Source of the DNA: Inia geoffrensis
Lineage: Eukaryota; Chordata; Mammalia; Artiodactyla; Iniidae
DNA length: 64,000 nucleotides
NCBI GenBank assembly: GCA_036417435.1
Contig: CM070915.1
Location: 80,787,799 to 80,851,798, forward strand
Reading direction: 5' to 3'
The position numbers were made by a program, and so were the translations under genes. The notes beneath the pieces were generated by a model, which saw only the letters and a list, made by a program, of their open reading frames with translations, did no database searches and was not told the DNA's origin. Of the stretch, positions 49,381 through 62,184 are shown piece after piece. Each line of letters opens with the position of its first letter. The stretch's first letter is position 1.

Positions 49381-50729
49381 AATGGGGATTGACTAGGGTA
49401 CAGGTTAGGGTACGGCAATGGCTTAGGGTTAGCGTACGTTAGAGGGCATGGGTTAGTGTTGATGTACTGGTTAAAATTAGGACACGGGTGAGGGTAAAGT
49501 TTCGGGTGAGTGTCATGGTTAGGTTCCAGGTTAGGGTTAGGGTTAGGGAATGGAGAGGGATTAGGGTACAGGTTAGGGTACCGCTGCGGTTTAGTGTTAG
49601 CGTACGTGTTAGGGCACGAGTTAGTCTTGGTGTCCTGGTTAAGATTAGGGCACGGGTGAAGGTAAGGCTCCGGGTGAGGGTCAGGGTTAGGATTTGGGTT
49701 AGGGTTAGGGTTAGGGAATGGACAGGGATTAGGGTACAGTTTAGGGTACGACAATGCTTAAGGGTTAGCGTAAGTGTGAGGGCACGAGTTAGTGTTGGTG
49801 TACTGGTTAAGACAAGGGCACCGATGAGGGTAAGGCCTCGGAAAAGGGTCACGTTCAGGGTTTCGCTTAGTGTTAGTGTTAGGGAATGGGGAGGGATTAG
49901 GGTACAGGATAGGGTACGACAATGCTTAAGGGTTAGCGTACGTTTGAGGGCATGAGTTAGTGTTTTTGTACTGGTTAAGATCAGGGCATTGGTTAGGGTA
50001 TTGCATCGGAAGTGGGTCAGGTTTAGGGATGGGGTTAGGGATAGGGTTAAGGAATGGGGAGGGATTAGGGTACAATTTAGGGTACGACAACGCTTAAGGT
50101 TTAGCGTACGTGTGAGGGCACGAGTTAGTGTTGGTGTCCTGGTTAAGATTAGGGCACGGGTGAGGGTAAGGCTTCGGGTGAGGGTCAGGGTTAGGATTCG
50201 TGTTAGGGTTAGGGTTAAGGAATGCAAGGAATTAGGGTACAGCTTATGGTACGACAGTGCTTAAGGGTTAGCGTTCGTGTGAGGGCAAGGGTTAGTGTTA
50301 GTGTCCTGGTTAAGATTAGGGCACGGGTGAGGGTAAGGCTTCAGGTGAGGGTCAGGGTTAGGATTCGGGTTAGGGTTAGGGTTAGGGAATGGGGAGGGAT
50401 TAGGGTACAGTTTAGGGTACGACAACGCTTAAGGTTTATCGTAAGTGTGAGGGCACGAGTTAGTGTTGGTGTCCTGGTTAAGTTTAGGGCACGGGTGAGG
50501 GTAAGGTTTCGGGTGAGGGTCAGGGATAGAATTCGGGTTAGGGTTAGGGTTAGGATTAGGGAATGGGGAGATATTAGGGCACAGTTTAGGGTACCACAAC
50601 GGTGAATGTTTAGCGTACGTGTGAGGTCACTAGTTAGTGTTAGTGTACTGCTTACGATTAGGGCACGGGTGAGGGTAAGGCCTCGGAAGAGGGTCACGTT
50701 AAGGGTTAGGGTTAGGGTTAGGGTTAGGG
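49381..50729 (+). repeat. HOR unit a-b-c-d-e-f-g-h (8 monomers)
   Basis: 1349 bp; sister of the unit at 38614, including the short deletion in f and the longer g tail. Confidence 0.75.
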
Positions 50730-51569
50730 AATGGGGATTGACTAGGGTACAGGTTAGTGTACGGCAATGGCTTAGGGTTAGCGTACGTTAGAGGGCATGG
50801 GTTAGTGTTGATGTACTGGTTAAAATTAGGACACGGGTGAGGGTAAAGTTTCGGGTGAGTGTCATGGTTAGGTTTCAGTTTAGAGTTAGGGTTAGGGAAT
50901 GGAGAGGGATTACAGTACAGGTTAGGGTACTGCTGCAGTTTAGTGTTAGCGTACGTGTGAGGGCACGAGTTAGTCTTGGTGTACTGGTTAAGATTAGGGC
51001 AGAGGTGAGGGTAAGGCTTCGGGTGAGGGTCAGGGTTAGGATTCGTGTTAGGGTTAGGGTTAAGGAATGCAGAGGGATTAGGGTACAGCTTAGGGTACGA
51101 CAGTGCTTAAGGGTTAGCGTTCGTGTGAGGGCAAGGGTTAGTGTTAGTGTCCTGGTTAAGATTAGGGCACGGGTGAGGGTAAGGCTTCAGGTGAGGGTCA
51201 GGATTAGGATTCGGGTTAGGGTTAGGGTTAGGGAATGGGGAGGGATTAGGGTACAGTTTAGGGTACGACAACGATTAAGGGTTAGCGTACGTGTGAGGGC
51301 ACGAGTTAGTGTTGGTGTCCTGGTTAAGATTAGGGCACGGGTGAGGGTAAGGTTTCAGGTGAGGGTCAGGGATAGAATTCGCGTTAGGGTTAGGGTTAGG
51401 GAATGGGGAGATATTAGGGCACAGTTTAGGGTATCACAACGCTTAAGGTTTAGCGTACGTGTGAGGTAACTAGTTAGTGTTAGTGTACTGCTTACGATTA
51501 GGGCACGGGTGAGGGTAAGGCCTCGGAAGAGGGTCACGTTAAGGGTTAGGGTTAGGGTTAGGGTTAGGG
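50730..51569 (+). repeat. HOR unit a-b/e-f-g-h (5 monomers)
   Basis: 840 bp. The second monomer has a b head (TACTGCTGCAGTTTAG) and an e tail (GATTCGTGTTAG). Confidence 0.7.
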
Positions 51570-53086
51570 AATGGGGATTGACTAGGGTATAGGTTAGGGT
51601 ACGGCAATGGCTTAGGGTTAGCGTACGTTAGAGGGCATGGGATAGTTTTGATGTACTGGTTAAAATTAGGACACGGGTGAGGGTAAAGTTTCGGGTGAGT
51701 GTCATGGTTAGGTTTCAGGTTAGGGTTAGGGTTAGGGAATGGAGAGGGATTAGGGTACAGGTTAGGGTACCGCTGCGGTTTAGTGTTAGCGTACGTGTGA
51801 GGGCACGAGTTAGTCTTGGTGTCCTGGTTAAGATTAGGGCACGGGTGAAGGTAAGGCTTCGGGTGAGGGTCAGGGTTAGGATTCTGGTTAGGGTTAGGGT
51901 TAGGGAATGGAGAGGGATTAGGGTACAGGTTAGGGTACCGCTGCGGTTTAGTGTTAGCGTACGTGTGAGGGCACGAGTTAGTCTTGGTGTCCTGGTTAAG
52001 ATTAGGGCACGGTTGAGGGTAAGGCTCCGGGTGAGGGTCAGGGTTAGGATTCGGGTTAGGGTTAGGGTTAGGGAATGGAGAGGGATTAGGGTACAGGTTA
52101 GGGTACGACAATGCTTAAGGGTTAGCGTAAGTGTGAGGGCACGAGTTAGGGTTGGTGTACTGGTTAAGACAAGGGCACCGATGAGGGTAAGGCCTCGGAA
52201 AAGGGTCACGTTCAGGGTTTCGCTTATTGTTAGGGTTAGGGAATGGGGAGGGATTAGGGTACAGGATAGGGTACGACAATGCTTAAGGGTTAGCGTACGT
52301 TTGAGGGCATGAGTTAGTGTTTGTGTACTGGTTAAGATCAGGGCATTGGTTAGGGTATTGCATCGGAAGTGGGTCAGGTTTTGGGATGGGGTTAGGGTTA
52401 GGGTTAAGGAATGGGGAAGGATTAGGGTACAATTTAGGGTACGACAACGCTTAAGGTTTAGCGTACGTGTGAGGGCACGAGTTAGTGTTGGTGTCCTGGT
52501 TAAGATTAGGGCACGGGTGAGGGTAAGGCTTCGGGTGAGGGTCAGGGTTAGGATTCGTGTTAGTGTTAGGGTTAAGGAATGCAAGGAATTAGGGTATAAC
52601 TTATGGTACGACAGTGCTTAAGGGTTAGCGTTCGTGTGAGGGCAAGGGTTAGTGTTAGTGTCCTGGTTAAGATTAGGGCACGGGTGAGGGTAAGGCTTCA
52701 GGTGAGGGTCAGGGTTAGGATTCGGGTTAGGGTTAGGGTTAGGGAATGGGGAGGGATTAGGGTACAGTTTAGGGTACGACTATGCTTAAGGTTTATCGTA
52801 TGTGTGAGGGCACGAGTTAGTGTTGGTGTCCTGGTTAAGTTTAGGGCACGGGTGAGGGTAAGGTTTCGGGTGAGGGTCAGGGATAGAATTCGGGTTAGGG
52901 TTAGAGTTAGGGTTAGGGAATGGGGAGATATTAGGGCACAGTTTAGGGTACCACAACGCTTAAGGTTTAGCGTACGTGTGAGGTCACTAGTTAGTGTTAG
53001 TGTACTGCTTACGATTAGGGCACGGGTGAGGGTAAGGCCTCGGAAGAGGGTCACGTTAAGGGTTAGGGTTAGGGTTAGTGTTAGGG
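51570..53086 (+). repeat. HOR unit a-b-b-c-d-e-f-g-h (9 monomers)
   Basis: 1517 bp. Monomer b is present twice in tandem, at 51738 and 51906. Confidence 0.75.
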
Positions 53087-53937
53087 AATGGGGATTGACT
53101 AGGGTACAGGTTAGGGTACGGCAATGGCTTAGGGTTAGCGTACGTTAGAGGGCATGGGTTAGTGTTGATGTACTGGTTAAAATTAGGACACGGGTGAGGG
53201 TAAAGTTTCGGGTGAGTGTCATGGTTAGGTTTCAGGTTAGGGTTAGGTTTAGGGAATGGAGAGGGATTAGAGTACAGGTTAGGGTACTGCTGCAGTTTAG
53301 TGTTAGCGTACGTGTGAGGGCACGAGTTAGTCTTGGTGTACTGGTTAAGATTAGGGCACAGGTGAGGGTAAGGCTTCGGGTGAGGGTCAGGGTTAGGATT
53401 CGTGTTAGGGTTAGGGTTAAGGAATGCAGAGGGATTAGGGTACAGCTTAGGGTACGACAGTGCTTAAGGGTTAGCATTCGTGTGAGGGCAAGGGTTAGTG
53501 TCAGTGTCCTGGTTAAGATTAGGGCACGGGTGAGGGTAAGGCTTCAGGTGAGGGTCAGGGTTAGGATTCGGGTTAGGGTTAGGGTTAGGGAATGTGGAGG
53601 GATTAGGGTACAGTTTAGGGTACGACAACGATTAAGGGTTAGCGTACGTGTGAGGGCACGAGTTAGTGTTGGTGTCCTGGTTAAGATTAGGGCACTGGTG
53701 AAGGTAAGGTTTCAGGTGAGGGTCAGGGATAGAATTCGGGTTAGGGTTAGGGTTAGGGAATGGGGAGATATTAGGGCACAGTTTAGGGTATCACAACGCT
53801 TAAGGTTTAGCGTACGTGTGAGGTAACTAGTTAGTGTTAGTGTACTGCTTACGATTAGGGCACGGGTGAGGGTAAGGCCTCTGAAGAGGGTCACGTTAAG
53901 GTTAGGGTTAGGGTTAGGGTTAGGGTTAGGGTTAGGG
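53087..53937 (+). repeat. HOR unit a-b/e-f-g-h with extended hexamer run (5 monomers)
   Basis: 851 bp, five monomers plus 11 bp. Same b/e hybrid as at 50730; the extra length lies in the terminal TTAGGG run. Confidence 0.7.
53902..53937 (+). repeat. Perfect (TTAGGG)6 tract
   Basis: Six uninterrupted copies between an h tail that has lost 1 bp (GTTAAGG) and the next a head. Confidence 0.95.
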
Positions 53938-55107
53938 AATGGGGATTGATTAGGGTACAGGTTAGGGTACGGCAATGGCTTAGGGTTAGCGTACGTTAGA
54001 GGGCATGGGTTAGTGTTGATGTACTGGTTAAAATTATGACACGGGTGAGGGTAAAGTTTCGGGTAAGTGTCATGGTTAGGTTTCAGGCTAGGGTTAGGGT
54101 TAGGGAATGGAGAGGGATTAGGGTACAGGTTAGGGTACCGCTGCGGTTTTGTGTTAGCGTACGTGTGAGGGCACGAGTTAGTCTTGGTGTCCTGGTTACG
54201 ATAAGGGCACGGGTGAGGGTAAGGCACCGGGTGAGGTTCAGGGTTAGGATTCGGGTTAGGGTTAGGGTTAGGGAATGGAGAGGGATTAAGGTACAGGTTA
54301 GGGTACGACAATTCTTAAGGGTTAGCGTAAGTGTGAGGGCACAAGTTAGTGTTGGTATACTGGTTAAGACAAGGGCACCGATGGGGGTAATGCCTCGGAA
54401 AAGGGTCACGTTCATGGTTTCGCTTAGGGTTAGGTTTAGGGAATGGGGAGGGATTAGGGTACAGGATAGGGTACGACAATGCTTAAGGGTTAGCGTACGT
54501 TTGAGGGCATGAGTTAGTGTTTGTGTACTGGTTAAGATTAGGGCATTGGTTAGGTTAGGGCATCGGAAGTGGGTCAGGTTTAGGGATAGGGTTAGGGTTA
54601 GTGTTAAGGAATGGGGAGGGATTAGGATACAATTTATGGTACCACAACGCTTAAGGTTTAGCGTACGCGTGAGGTCACTAGTTAGTGTCAGTGTACTGCT
54701 TACGATTAGGGCACGGGTGAGGGTAAGGCCTCGGAAGAGGGTCACGTTAAGGGTTAGGGTTAGGGTTAGGGAATGGGGAGGGATTAGGGTACAGTTTAGG
54801 GTACGACAACGATTAAGGGTTAGCGTACGTGTGAGGGCACGAGATAGTGTTGGTGTCCTGGTTAAGATTCGGGCACGAGTGAGGGTAAGGTTTCGGGTGA
54901 GTGTCAGGGATAGAATTCGGGTCAGGGTTAGGGTTAGGGAATGGGGAGATATTAGGGCACAGTTTAGGGTATCACAACGCTTCAGGTTTAGCGTACGTGT
55001 CAGTTCACTAGTTAGTGTCAGTGTACTGCTTACGATTAGGGCACGGGTGAGGGTAATGCCTCGGAAGAGGGTCACGTTAAGGGTTAGGGTTAGGGTTAGG
55101 GTTAGGG
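53938..55107 (+). repeat. HOR unit a-b-c-d-e/h-g-h (7 monomers)
   Basis: 1170 bp. An e/h hybrid precedes a g-h pair, so the h tail occurs twice in one unit. Confidence 0.7.
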
Positions 55108-56126
55108 ATTGGGGATTGACTAGGGTTAGGGTTAGGGTACGGCAATGGCTTAGGGTTAGCGTACTTTAGAGAGCATGGGTTAGTGTTGATGTACTGGTTA
55201 AAATTAGGACACGGATGAGGGTAAAGTTTCGGCTGAATGTCATGGTTAGGTTTCAGGTTAAGGTTAGGGTTAGGGAATGGAGAGGGATTAGGGTACAGGT
55301 TATGGTACCGCTGCGGTTTAGTGTTAGCGTACCTGTGAGGGCACGAGTTAGTCTTGGTGTCCTGGTTAAGATTAGGGCACTGTGAGGGTAAGGCTTCGGG
55401 TGAGGGTCAGGGTTAGAATTCGGGTTAGGGTTAGGGTTAGGGAATGGAGAGGGATTAGGGTACAGGTTAGGGTACGACAATGCTTAAGGGTTAGCATAAG
55501 TGTGAGGGCACGAGTTAGTGTTGGTGTACTGGTTAAGACAAGGGCACCGATGAGGGTAAGGCCTCGGAAAAGTGTCACATTCAGGGTTTCGCTTAGGGTT
55601 AGGGTTAGGTAATGGGGAGGGATTAGGGTACAGGATAGGGTACGACAATGCTTAAGGGTTAGCGTACATTTGACGGCATGAGTTAGTGTTTGTGTACTGG
55701 TTAAGATTAGGGCATTGGTTAGGGTAGGGCATCGGAAGTGGGTCAGGTTTAGGGATGGGGTTAGGGTTAGGGTTAAGGAATGGGGAGGGATTAGGGTACA
55801 ATTTAGTGTACGACAACACTTAAGGTTTAGCGTACGTGTGAGGGCACGAGTTAGTGTTGGTGTCCTGGTTAAGATTCGGGCACGGGTGAGGGTAAGGTTT
55901 CGGGTGAGGGTCAGGGATAGAATTCGGGTTAGGGTTAGGCTTACGGAATGGGGAGATATTAGGGCACAGTTTAGGATACCACAACGCTTAAGGTTTAGCG
56001 TACGTGTGAGGTCACTAGTTAGTGTTAGTGTACTGCTTACGATTAGGGAACGGGTGAGGGTAGTAGCTCGGAAGAGGGTCACGTTAAGGGTTAGGGTTAG
56101 GGTTAGGGTTAGGTTTAGGGTTAGGG
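55108..56126 (+). repeat. HOR unit a-b-c-d-e/g-h (6 monomers)
   Basis: 1019 bp, six monomers plus 11 bp. The terminal run at 56091-56126 is six hexamers with one change (TTAGGT as the fourth). From 55611 it forms the start of the 29-monomer unit. Confidence 0.7.
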
Positions 56127-57302
56127 AATGGGGATTGATTAGGGTACAGGTTAGGGTACGGCAATGGCTTAGGGTTAGCGTACGTTAGAGGGCATGGGTT
56201 AGTGTTGATGTACTGGTTAAAATTAGGACACGGGTGAGGGTAAAGTTTCGGGTGAGTGTCATGGTTAGGTTTCAGGTTAGGGTTAGGGTTAGGGAATGGA
56301 GAGGGATTAGGGTACAGGTTAGGGTACCGCTGCGGTTTAGTGTTAGCGTACGTGTGAGGGCACGAGTTAGTCTTGGTGTCCTGGTTAAGATTAGGGCACG
56401 GGTGAGGGTAAGGCACCGGGTGAGGGTGAGGGTTAGGATTCGGGTTAGGGTTAGGGTTAGGGAATGGAGAGGGATTAGGGTACAGGTTAGGGTAGGACAA
56501 TGCTTAAGGGTTAGCGTAAGTGTGAGGGCACAAGTTAGTGTTGGTATACTGGTTAAGACAAGGGCACCGATGAGGGTAAGGCCTCGGAAAAGGGTCACGT
56601 TCAGGGTTTCGATTAGGGTTAGGGTTAGGGAATGGGGAGGGATTAGGGTACAGGATAGGGTACGACAGTGCTTAAGGGTTAGCGTACGTTTGAGGGCATG
56701 AGTTAGTGTTTCTGTACTGGTTAAGATTAGGGCATTGGTTAGGGTAGGGCATCGGAAGTGGGTCAGGTTTAGGGATGGCGTTAGGGTTAGGGTTAAGGAA
56801 TGGGGAGGGATTAGGGTACAATTTAGGGTACGACAACGCTTAAGGTTTTGCGTACGTGTGAGGGCACGAGTTAGTGTTGGTGTCCTGGTTAAGATTAAGG
56901 CACGGGTGAGGGTAAGGCTTCAGGTGAGGGTCAGGGTTAGGATGCGGGTTAGGGTTAGGGTTAGGGAATGGGGAGGGATTAGGGTACAGTTTAGGGTACG
57001 ACAACGATTAAGGGTTAGCGTACGTGTGAGGGCACGAGGTAGTGTTGGTGTCCTGGTTAAGTTTAGGGCACGGGTGAAGGTAAGGTTTCCGGTGAGGGTC
57101 AGGGTTAGAATTCGGGTTAGGGTTAGGGTTAGGGAATGGGGAGATATTAGGGCAAAGTTTAGGGTACGACAACGCTTAAGATTTAGCGTACGTGTGAGGT
57201 AACTAGTTAGTGTTAGTGTACTGCTTACGATTACGGCACGGGTGAAGGTAAGGCCTCGGAAGAGGGCCACGTTAAGGGTTAGGGTTAGGGTTAGGGTGAG
57301 GG
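56127..57302 (+). repeat. HOR unit a-b-c-d-e/f-g-h (7 monomers)
   Basis: 1176 bp. The e/f hybrid has a GTACAATTTAGGG head and a GGCTTCAGGTGAGGG tail. Repeated at 61009. Confidence 0.7.
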
Positions 57303-58814
57303 AATGGGGATTGATTAGGGTACAGGTTAGGGTACGGCAATGTCTTAGGGATAGCGTACGTTAGAGGGCATGGCTTAGTGTTGATGTACTGGTTAAAATT
57401 AGGACACTGGTGAGGGTAAAGTTTCGGGTGAGTGTCATGGTTAGGTTTCAGGTTAGGGTTAGGGTTAGGGAATGGAGAGGGATTAGGGTACAGGTTAGGG
57501 TACCGCTGCGGTTTAGTGTTAGCATACGTGTGAGGGCAAGTGTTAGTCTTGGTGTCCTGGTTAAGATTAGGGCACGGGTGAGGGTAAGACTTCGGGTGAG
57601 GGTCAGGGTTAGGATTCGGGTTAGGTTTAGGGTTAGGGAATGGACAGGGATTAGGGTACAGGTTAGGGTACGACAATGCTTAAGGGTTAGCGTAAGTGTG
57701 AGGGCACGAGTTAGTGTTGGTGTACTGGTTAAGACAAGGGCAGCGATGAGGGTAAGGCCTCGGAAAAGGGTCACGTTCAGGGTTTCGCTTAGGGTTAGGG
57801 TTAGGGAATGGTGAGGGATTAGGGTACAGGATAGCGTACGACAATGCTTAAGGGTTAGCATACGTTTGAGGGCATGAGTTAGTGGTTGTGTACTGGTTAA
57901 GATTAGGGCACTGGTTAGGGTAGGGCATCGGAAGTGGGTCAGGTTTAGGGAAGGGGTTAGGGTTAGGGTTAAGGAATGGGGAGGGATTAGGGTACAATTT
58001 AGGGCACGACAACGCTTAAGGTTTAGCGTACGTGTGAGGGCACGAGTTAGTGTTGGTGTCCTGGTTAAGATTAGGGCACGGGTGAGGGTAAGTCTTCGGG
58101 TGAGGGTCAGGGTTAGGATTCGTGTTAGGGTTAGTGTTAAGGAATGCAGAGGGATTAGGGTACAGCTTAGGGTACGACAGTGCTTAAGGGTTAGCGTTCG
58201 TGTGAGGGCAAGTGTTAGGGATAGTGTCCTGGTTAAGATTAGGGCACGGGTGGGGGTAAGGCTTCAGGTGAGGGTCAGGGTTAGGATTCGGGTTAGGGTT
58301 AGGGTTAGGGAATGGGGAGGGATTAGGGTACAGTTTAGGGTACGACAACGATTAAGGGTTAGCGTACGTGTGAGGGCACGAGTTAGTGCTGGTGTCCTGG
58401 TTAAGATTAGGGCACAGGTGAGGGTAAGGCTTCGGATGAGGGTCAGGGTTAGGATTCGTGTTAGGTTTAGGGTTAAGGAATGCAGAGGGATTAGGGTACA
58501 GCTTAGGGTACGACAGTGCTTAAGGGTTAGCGTTCGTGTGAGGGCAAGGGTTAGTGTTGGTGTCCTGGTTAAGATTAGGGCACGGGTGAGGGTAAGGTTT
58601 CAGGTGAGGGTCAGGGATAGAATTCGGGTTAGGGTTAGGGTTAGGGAATGGGGAGATATTAGGGCACAGTTTAGGGTACCAGAACGCTTAAGGTTTAGCG
58701 TACGTGTGAGGTCACTAGTTAGTGTTAGTGTACTGCTTACGATTAGGGCACGGGTGAGGGTAAGGCCTCGGAAGAGGGTCACGTTAAGGGTTAGGTTTAG
58801 GGTTAGGGTTAGGG
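57303..58814 (+). repeat. HOR unit a-b-c-d-e-f-g/e-f/g-h (9 monomers)
   Basis: 1512 bp. A g/e hybrid followed by an f/g hybrid indicates a partial duplication of the e-f-g run. Repeated at 62185. Confidence 0.7.
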
Positions 58815-61008
58815 AATGGGGATTGATTAGAGTGCAGGTTAGCGTACGGCAATGGCTTAGGGTTAGCGTACGTTAGAGGGCATGGGTTAGTGTTGATGTA
58901 CTGGTTAAAATTAGGACACGGGTGAGGGTAAAGTTTCGGGTGAGTGTCATGGTTAGGTTTCAGGTTAGGGTTAGGGTTAGGGAATGGAGAGGGATTAGGG
59001 TACAGGTTAGGGTACCGCTGCGGTTTAGTGTTAGCGTACGTGTGAGGGCACGAGTTAGTCTTGGTGTCCTGGTTAAGATTAGGGCACGGGTGAGGGTAAG
59101 GCACCGGGTGAGGGTCAGGGTTAGGATTCGGGTTAGGGTTAGGGTTAGGGAATGGAGAGGGATTAGGGTACAGGTTAGGGTACCGCTGCGGTTTAGTGTT
59201 AGTGTATGTGTGAGGGCACGAGTTAGTCTTGGTGTCCTGGTTAAGATTAGGGCACGGGTGAGGGTAAGGCACCGGGTGAGGATCAGGGTTAGGATTCGGG
59301 TTAGGGTTAGGGTTAGGGAATGGAGAGGGATTAGGGTATAGGTTAAGGTACGACAATGCTTAAGGGTTAGCGTAAGTGTGAGGGCACAAGTTAGTGTTGG
59401 TATACTGGTTAAGACAAGGGCACCGATGAGGGTAAGGCCTCGGAAAAGGGTCACGTTCAGGGTTTCGATTAGGGTTAGGGTTAGGGAATGGGGAGGGATT
59501 AGGGTACAGGATAGGGTACGACAGTGCTTAAGGGTTAGCGTACGTTTGAGGGCATGAGTTATTTTTTGTGTACTGGTTAAGATTAGGGCATTGGTTAGGG
59601 TAGGGCATCGGAAGTGGGTCAGGTTTAGGGATGGCGTTAGGGTTAGGGTTAAGGAATGGGGAGGGATTAGGGTACAATTTATGGTAGGACAACGCTTAAG
59701 GTTTAACGTACGTGCGAGGGCACGAGTTAGTGTTGGTGTCCTGGTTAAGATTAGGGCACGGGTGAGGGTAAGGCTTCGGGTGAGGGTCAGGGTTAGGATT
59801 CGTGTTAGGGTTAGGGTTAAGGAATGCAGAGGGATTAGGGTACAGCTTAGGGTACGACAGTGCTTAAGGGTTAGCGTTCGTGTGAGGGCAAGGGTTAGTG
59901 TTAGTGTCCTGGTTAAGATTAGGGCACGGGTGAGGGTTAGGCTTCAGGTGGGGGTCAGGGTTAGGATTCGGGTTAGGGTTAGGGTTAGGGAATGGGGAGG
60001 GCTTAGGGTACAGTATAGGGTACGACAACGATTAAGGGTTAGCGTAAGTGTGAGGGCACGAGTTAGTGTTGGTGTCCTGGTTAAGATTAGGGTACGGGTG
60101 AGTGTAAGGCTTCGGGTTAGGGTCAGGGTTAGGATTCGTGTTAGGGTTAGGGTTAAGGAATGCAGAGGGATTAGGGTACAGCTTAGGGTACGACAGTGCT
60201 TAAGGGTTAGCGTTCGTGTGAGGGCAGGGTTAGTGTTAGTGTCCTGGTAAAGATTAGGGCACGGGTGAGGGTAAGGCTTCAGGTGAGGGTCAGGGATAGA
60301 ATTCGGGTTAGGGTTAGGGTTAGGGAATGGGGAGATATTAGGGCACAGTTTAGGGTACCACAACGCTTAAGGTTTAGCGTACGTGTGAGGTCACTAGTTA
60401 GTGTTAGTGTACTGCTTACGATTAGGGCACGGGTGAGGGTAATGCCTCGGAAGACGGTCACGTTAAGGTTAGGGTTAGGGTTAGGGTTAGGGTTAGGGTT
60501 AGGGAATGGGGAGGGATTAGGGTACAGGATAGGGTACGACAATGCTTAAGGGTTAGCGTACATTTGAGGGCATGAGTTAGTGTTTGTGTACTGGTTAAGA
60601 TTAGGGCATTGGTTAGGGTAGGGCATCGGAAGTGGGTCAGGTTTAGGGATGGGGTTAGGGTTAGGGTTAAGGAATGGGGAGGGATTAGGGTACAATTTAG
60701 TGTACGACAACACTTAAGGTTTAGCGTACGTGTGAGGGCACGAGTTAATGATGGTGTCCTGGTTAAGATTCGGGCACGGGTGAGGGTAAGGTTTCGGGTG
60801 AGGGTCAGGGATAGAATTCGGGTTAGGGTTAGGCTTAGGGTATGGGGAGATATTAGGGCACAGTTTAGGACACCACAACGCTTAAGGTTTAGCGTACGTG
60901 TGAGGTCACTAGTTAGTGTTAGTTTACTCCTTACGATTAGGGCACGGGTGAGGGTAATGCCTCGGAAGAGGGTCACGTTAAGGGTTAGGGTTAGGGTTAG
61001 GGTTAGGG
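58815..61008 (+). repeat. Compound HOR unit a-b-b-c-d-e-f-g/e-f/g-h-d-e/g-h (13 monomers)
   Basis: 2194 bp. After h at 60327 the array jumps to a d monomer at 60505, skipping a, b and c. That jump is the boundary between the two 29-monomer units. Confidence 0.7.
60469..60504 (+). repeat. Perfect (TTAGGG)6 tract at the 29-monomer unit boundary
   Basis: Six uninterrupted copies, preceded by GTTAAGG with 1 bp missing as at 53902. The join between an h tail and a d head falls inside this run. Confidence 0.95.
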
Positions 61009-62184
61009 AATGGGGATTGATTAGGGTACAGGTTAGGGTACGGCAATGGCTTAGGGTTAGCGTACGTTAGAGGGCATGGGTTAGTGTTGATGTACTGGTT
61101 AAAATTAGGACACGGGTGAGGGTAAAGTTTCGGGTGAGTGTCATGGTTAGGTTTCAGGTTAGGGTTAGGGTTAGGGAATGGAGAGGGATTAGGGTACAGG
61201 TTAGGGTACCGCTGCGGTTTAGTGTTAGCGTACGTGTGAGGGCACGAGTTAGTCTTGGTGTCCTGGTTAAGATTAGGGCACGGGTGAGGGTAAGGCACCG
61301 GGTGAGGGTGAGGGTTAGGATTCGGGTTAGGGTTAGGGTTAGGGAATGGAGAGGGATTAGGGTACAGGTTAGGGTAGGACAATGCTTAAGGGTTAGCGTA
61401 AGTGTGAGGGCACAAGTTAGTGTTGGTATACTGGTTAAGACAAGGGCACCGATGAGGGTAAGGCCTCGGAAAAGGGTCACGTTCAGGGTTTCGATTAGGG
61501 TTAGGGTTAGGGAATGGGGAGGGATTAGGGTACAGGATAGGGTACGACAGTGCTTAAGGGTTAGCGTACGTTTGAGGGCATGAGTTAGTGTTTCTGTACT
61601 GGTTAAGATTAGGGCATTGGTTAGGGTAGGGCATCGGAAGTGGGTCAGGTTTAGGGATGGCGTTAGGGTTAGGGTTAAGGAATGGGGAGGGATTAGGGTA
61701 CAATTTAGGGTACGACAACGCTTAAGGTTTTGCGTACGTGTGAGGGCACGAGTTAGTGTTGGTGTCCTGGTTAAGATTAAGGCACGGGTGAGGGTAAGGC
61801 TTCAGGTGAGGGTCAGGGTTAGGATGCGGGTTAGGGTTAGGGTTAGGGAATGGGGAGGGATTAGGGTACAGTTTAGGGTACGACAACGATTAAGGGTTAG
61901 CGTACGTGTGAGGGCACGAGGTAGTGTTGGTGTCCTGGTTAAGTTTAGGGCACGGGTGAAGGTAAGGTTTCCGGTGAGGGTCAGGGTTAGAATTCGGGTT
62001 AGGGTTAGGGTTAGGGAATGGGGAGATATTAGGGCAAAGTTTAGGGTACGACAACGCTTAAGATTTAGCGTACGTGTGAGGTAACTAGTTAGTGTTAGTG
62101 TACTGCTTACGATTACGGCACGGGTGAAGGTAAGGCCTCGGAAGAGGGCCACGTTAAGGGTTAGGGTTAGGGTTAGGGTGAGGG
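61009..62184 (+). repeat. HOR unit a-b-c-d-e/f-g-h (7 monomers)
   Basis: 1176 bp; copy of the unit at 56127, with no difference noticed. Confidence 0.75.

Larger units (their letters stand above)
45807..50819 (+). repeat. 5-kb duplicated block, copy 2
   Basis: Second copy of the block at 35040-40052. Both copies carry the rearranged 10-monomer unit and the f-monomer deletion, so these events preceded the duplication. Confidence 0.8.
55611..60504 (+). repeat. Third-order unit of 29 monomers, copy 1 (4894 bp)
   Basis: Starts at a d monomer and runs through d-e/g-h, then the 7-, 9- and first ten monomers of the 13-monomer unit. Copy 2 begins at 60505. The offset is 4894 bp for the first 0.5 kb and 4882 bp afterwards, the difference being two TTAGGG-type hexamers near 56110. 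From about 56230 to 59118 the two copies give identical conceptual translations in every long frame. Confidence 0.8.
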
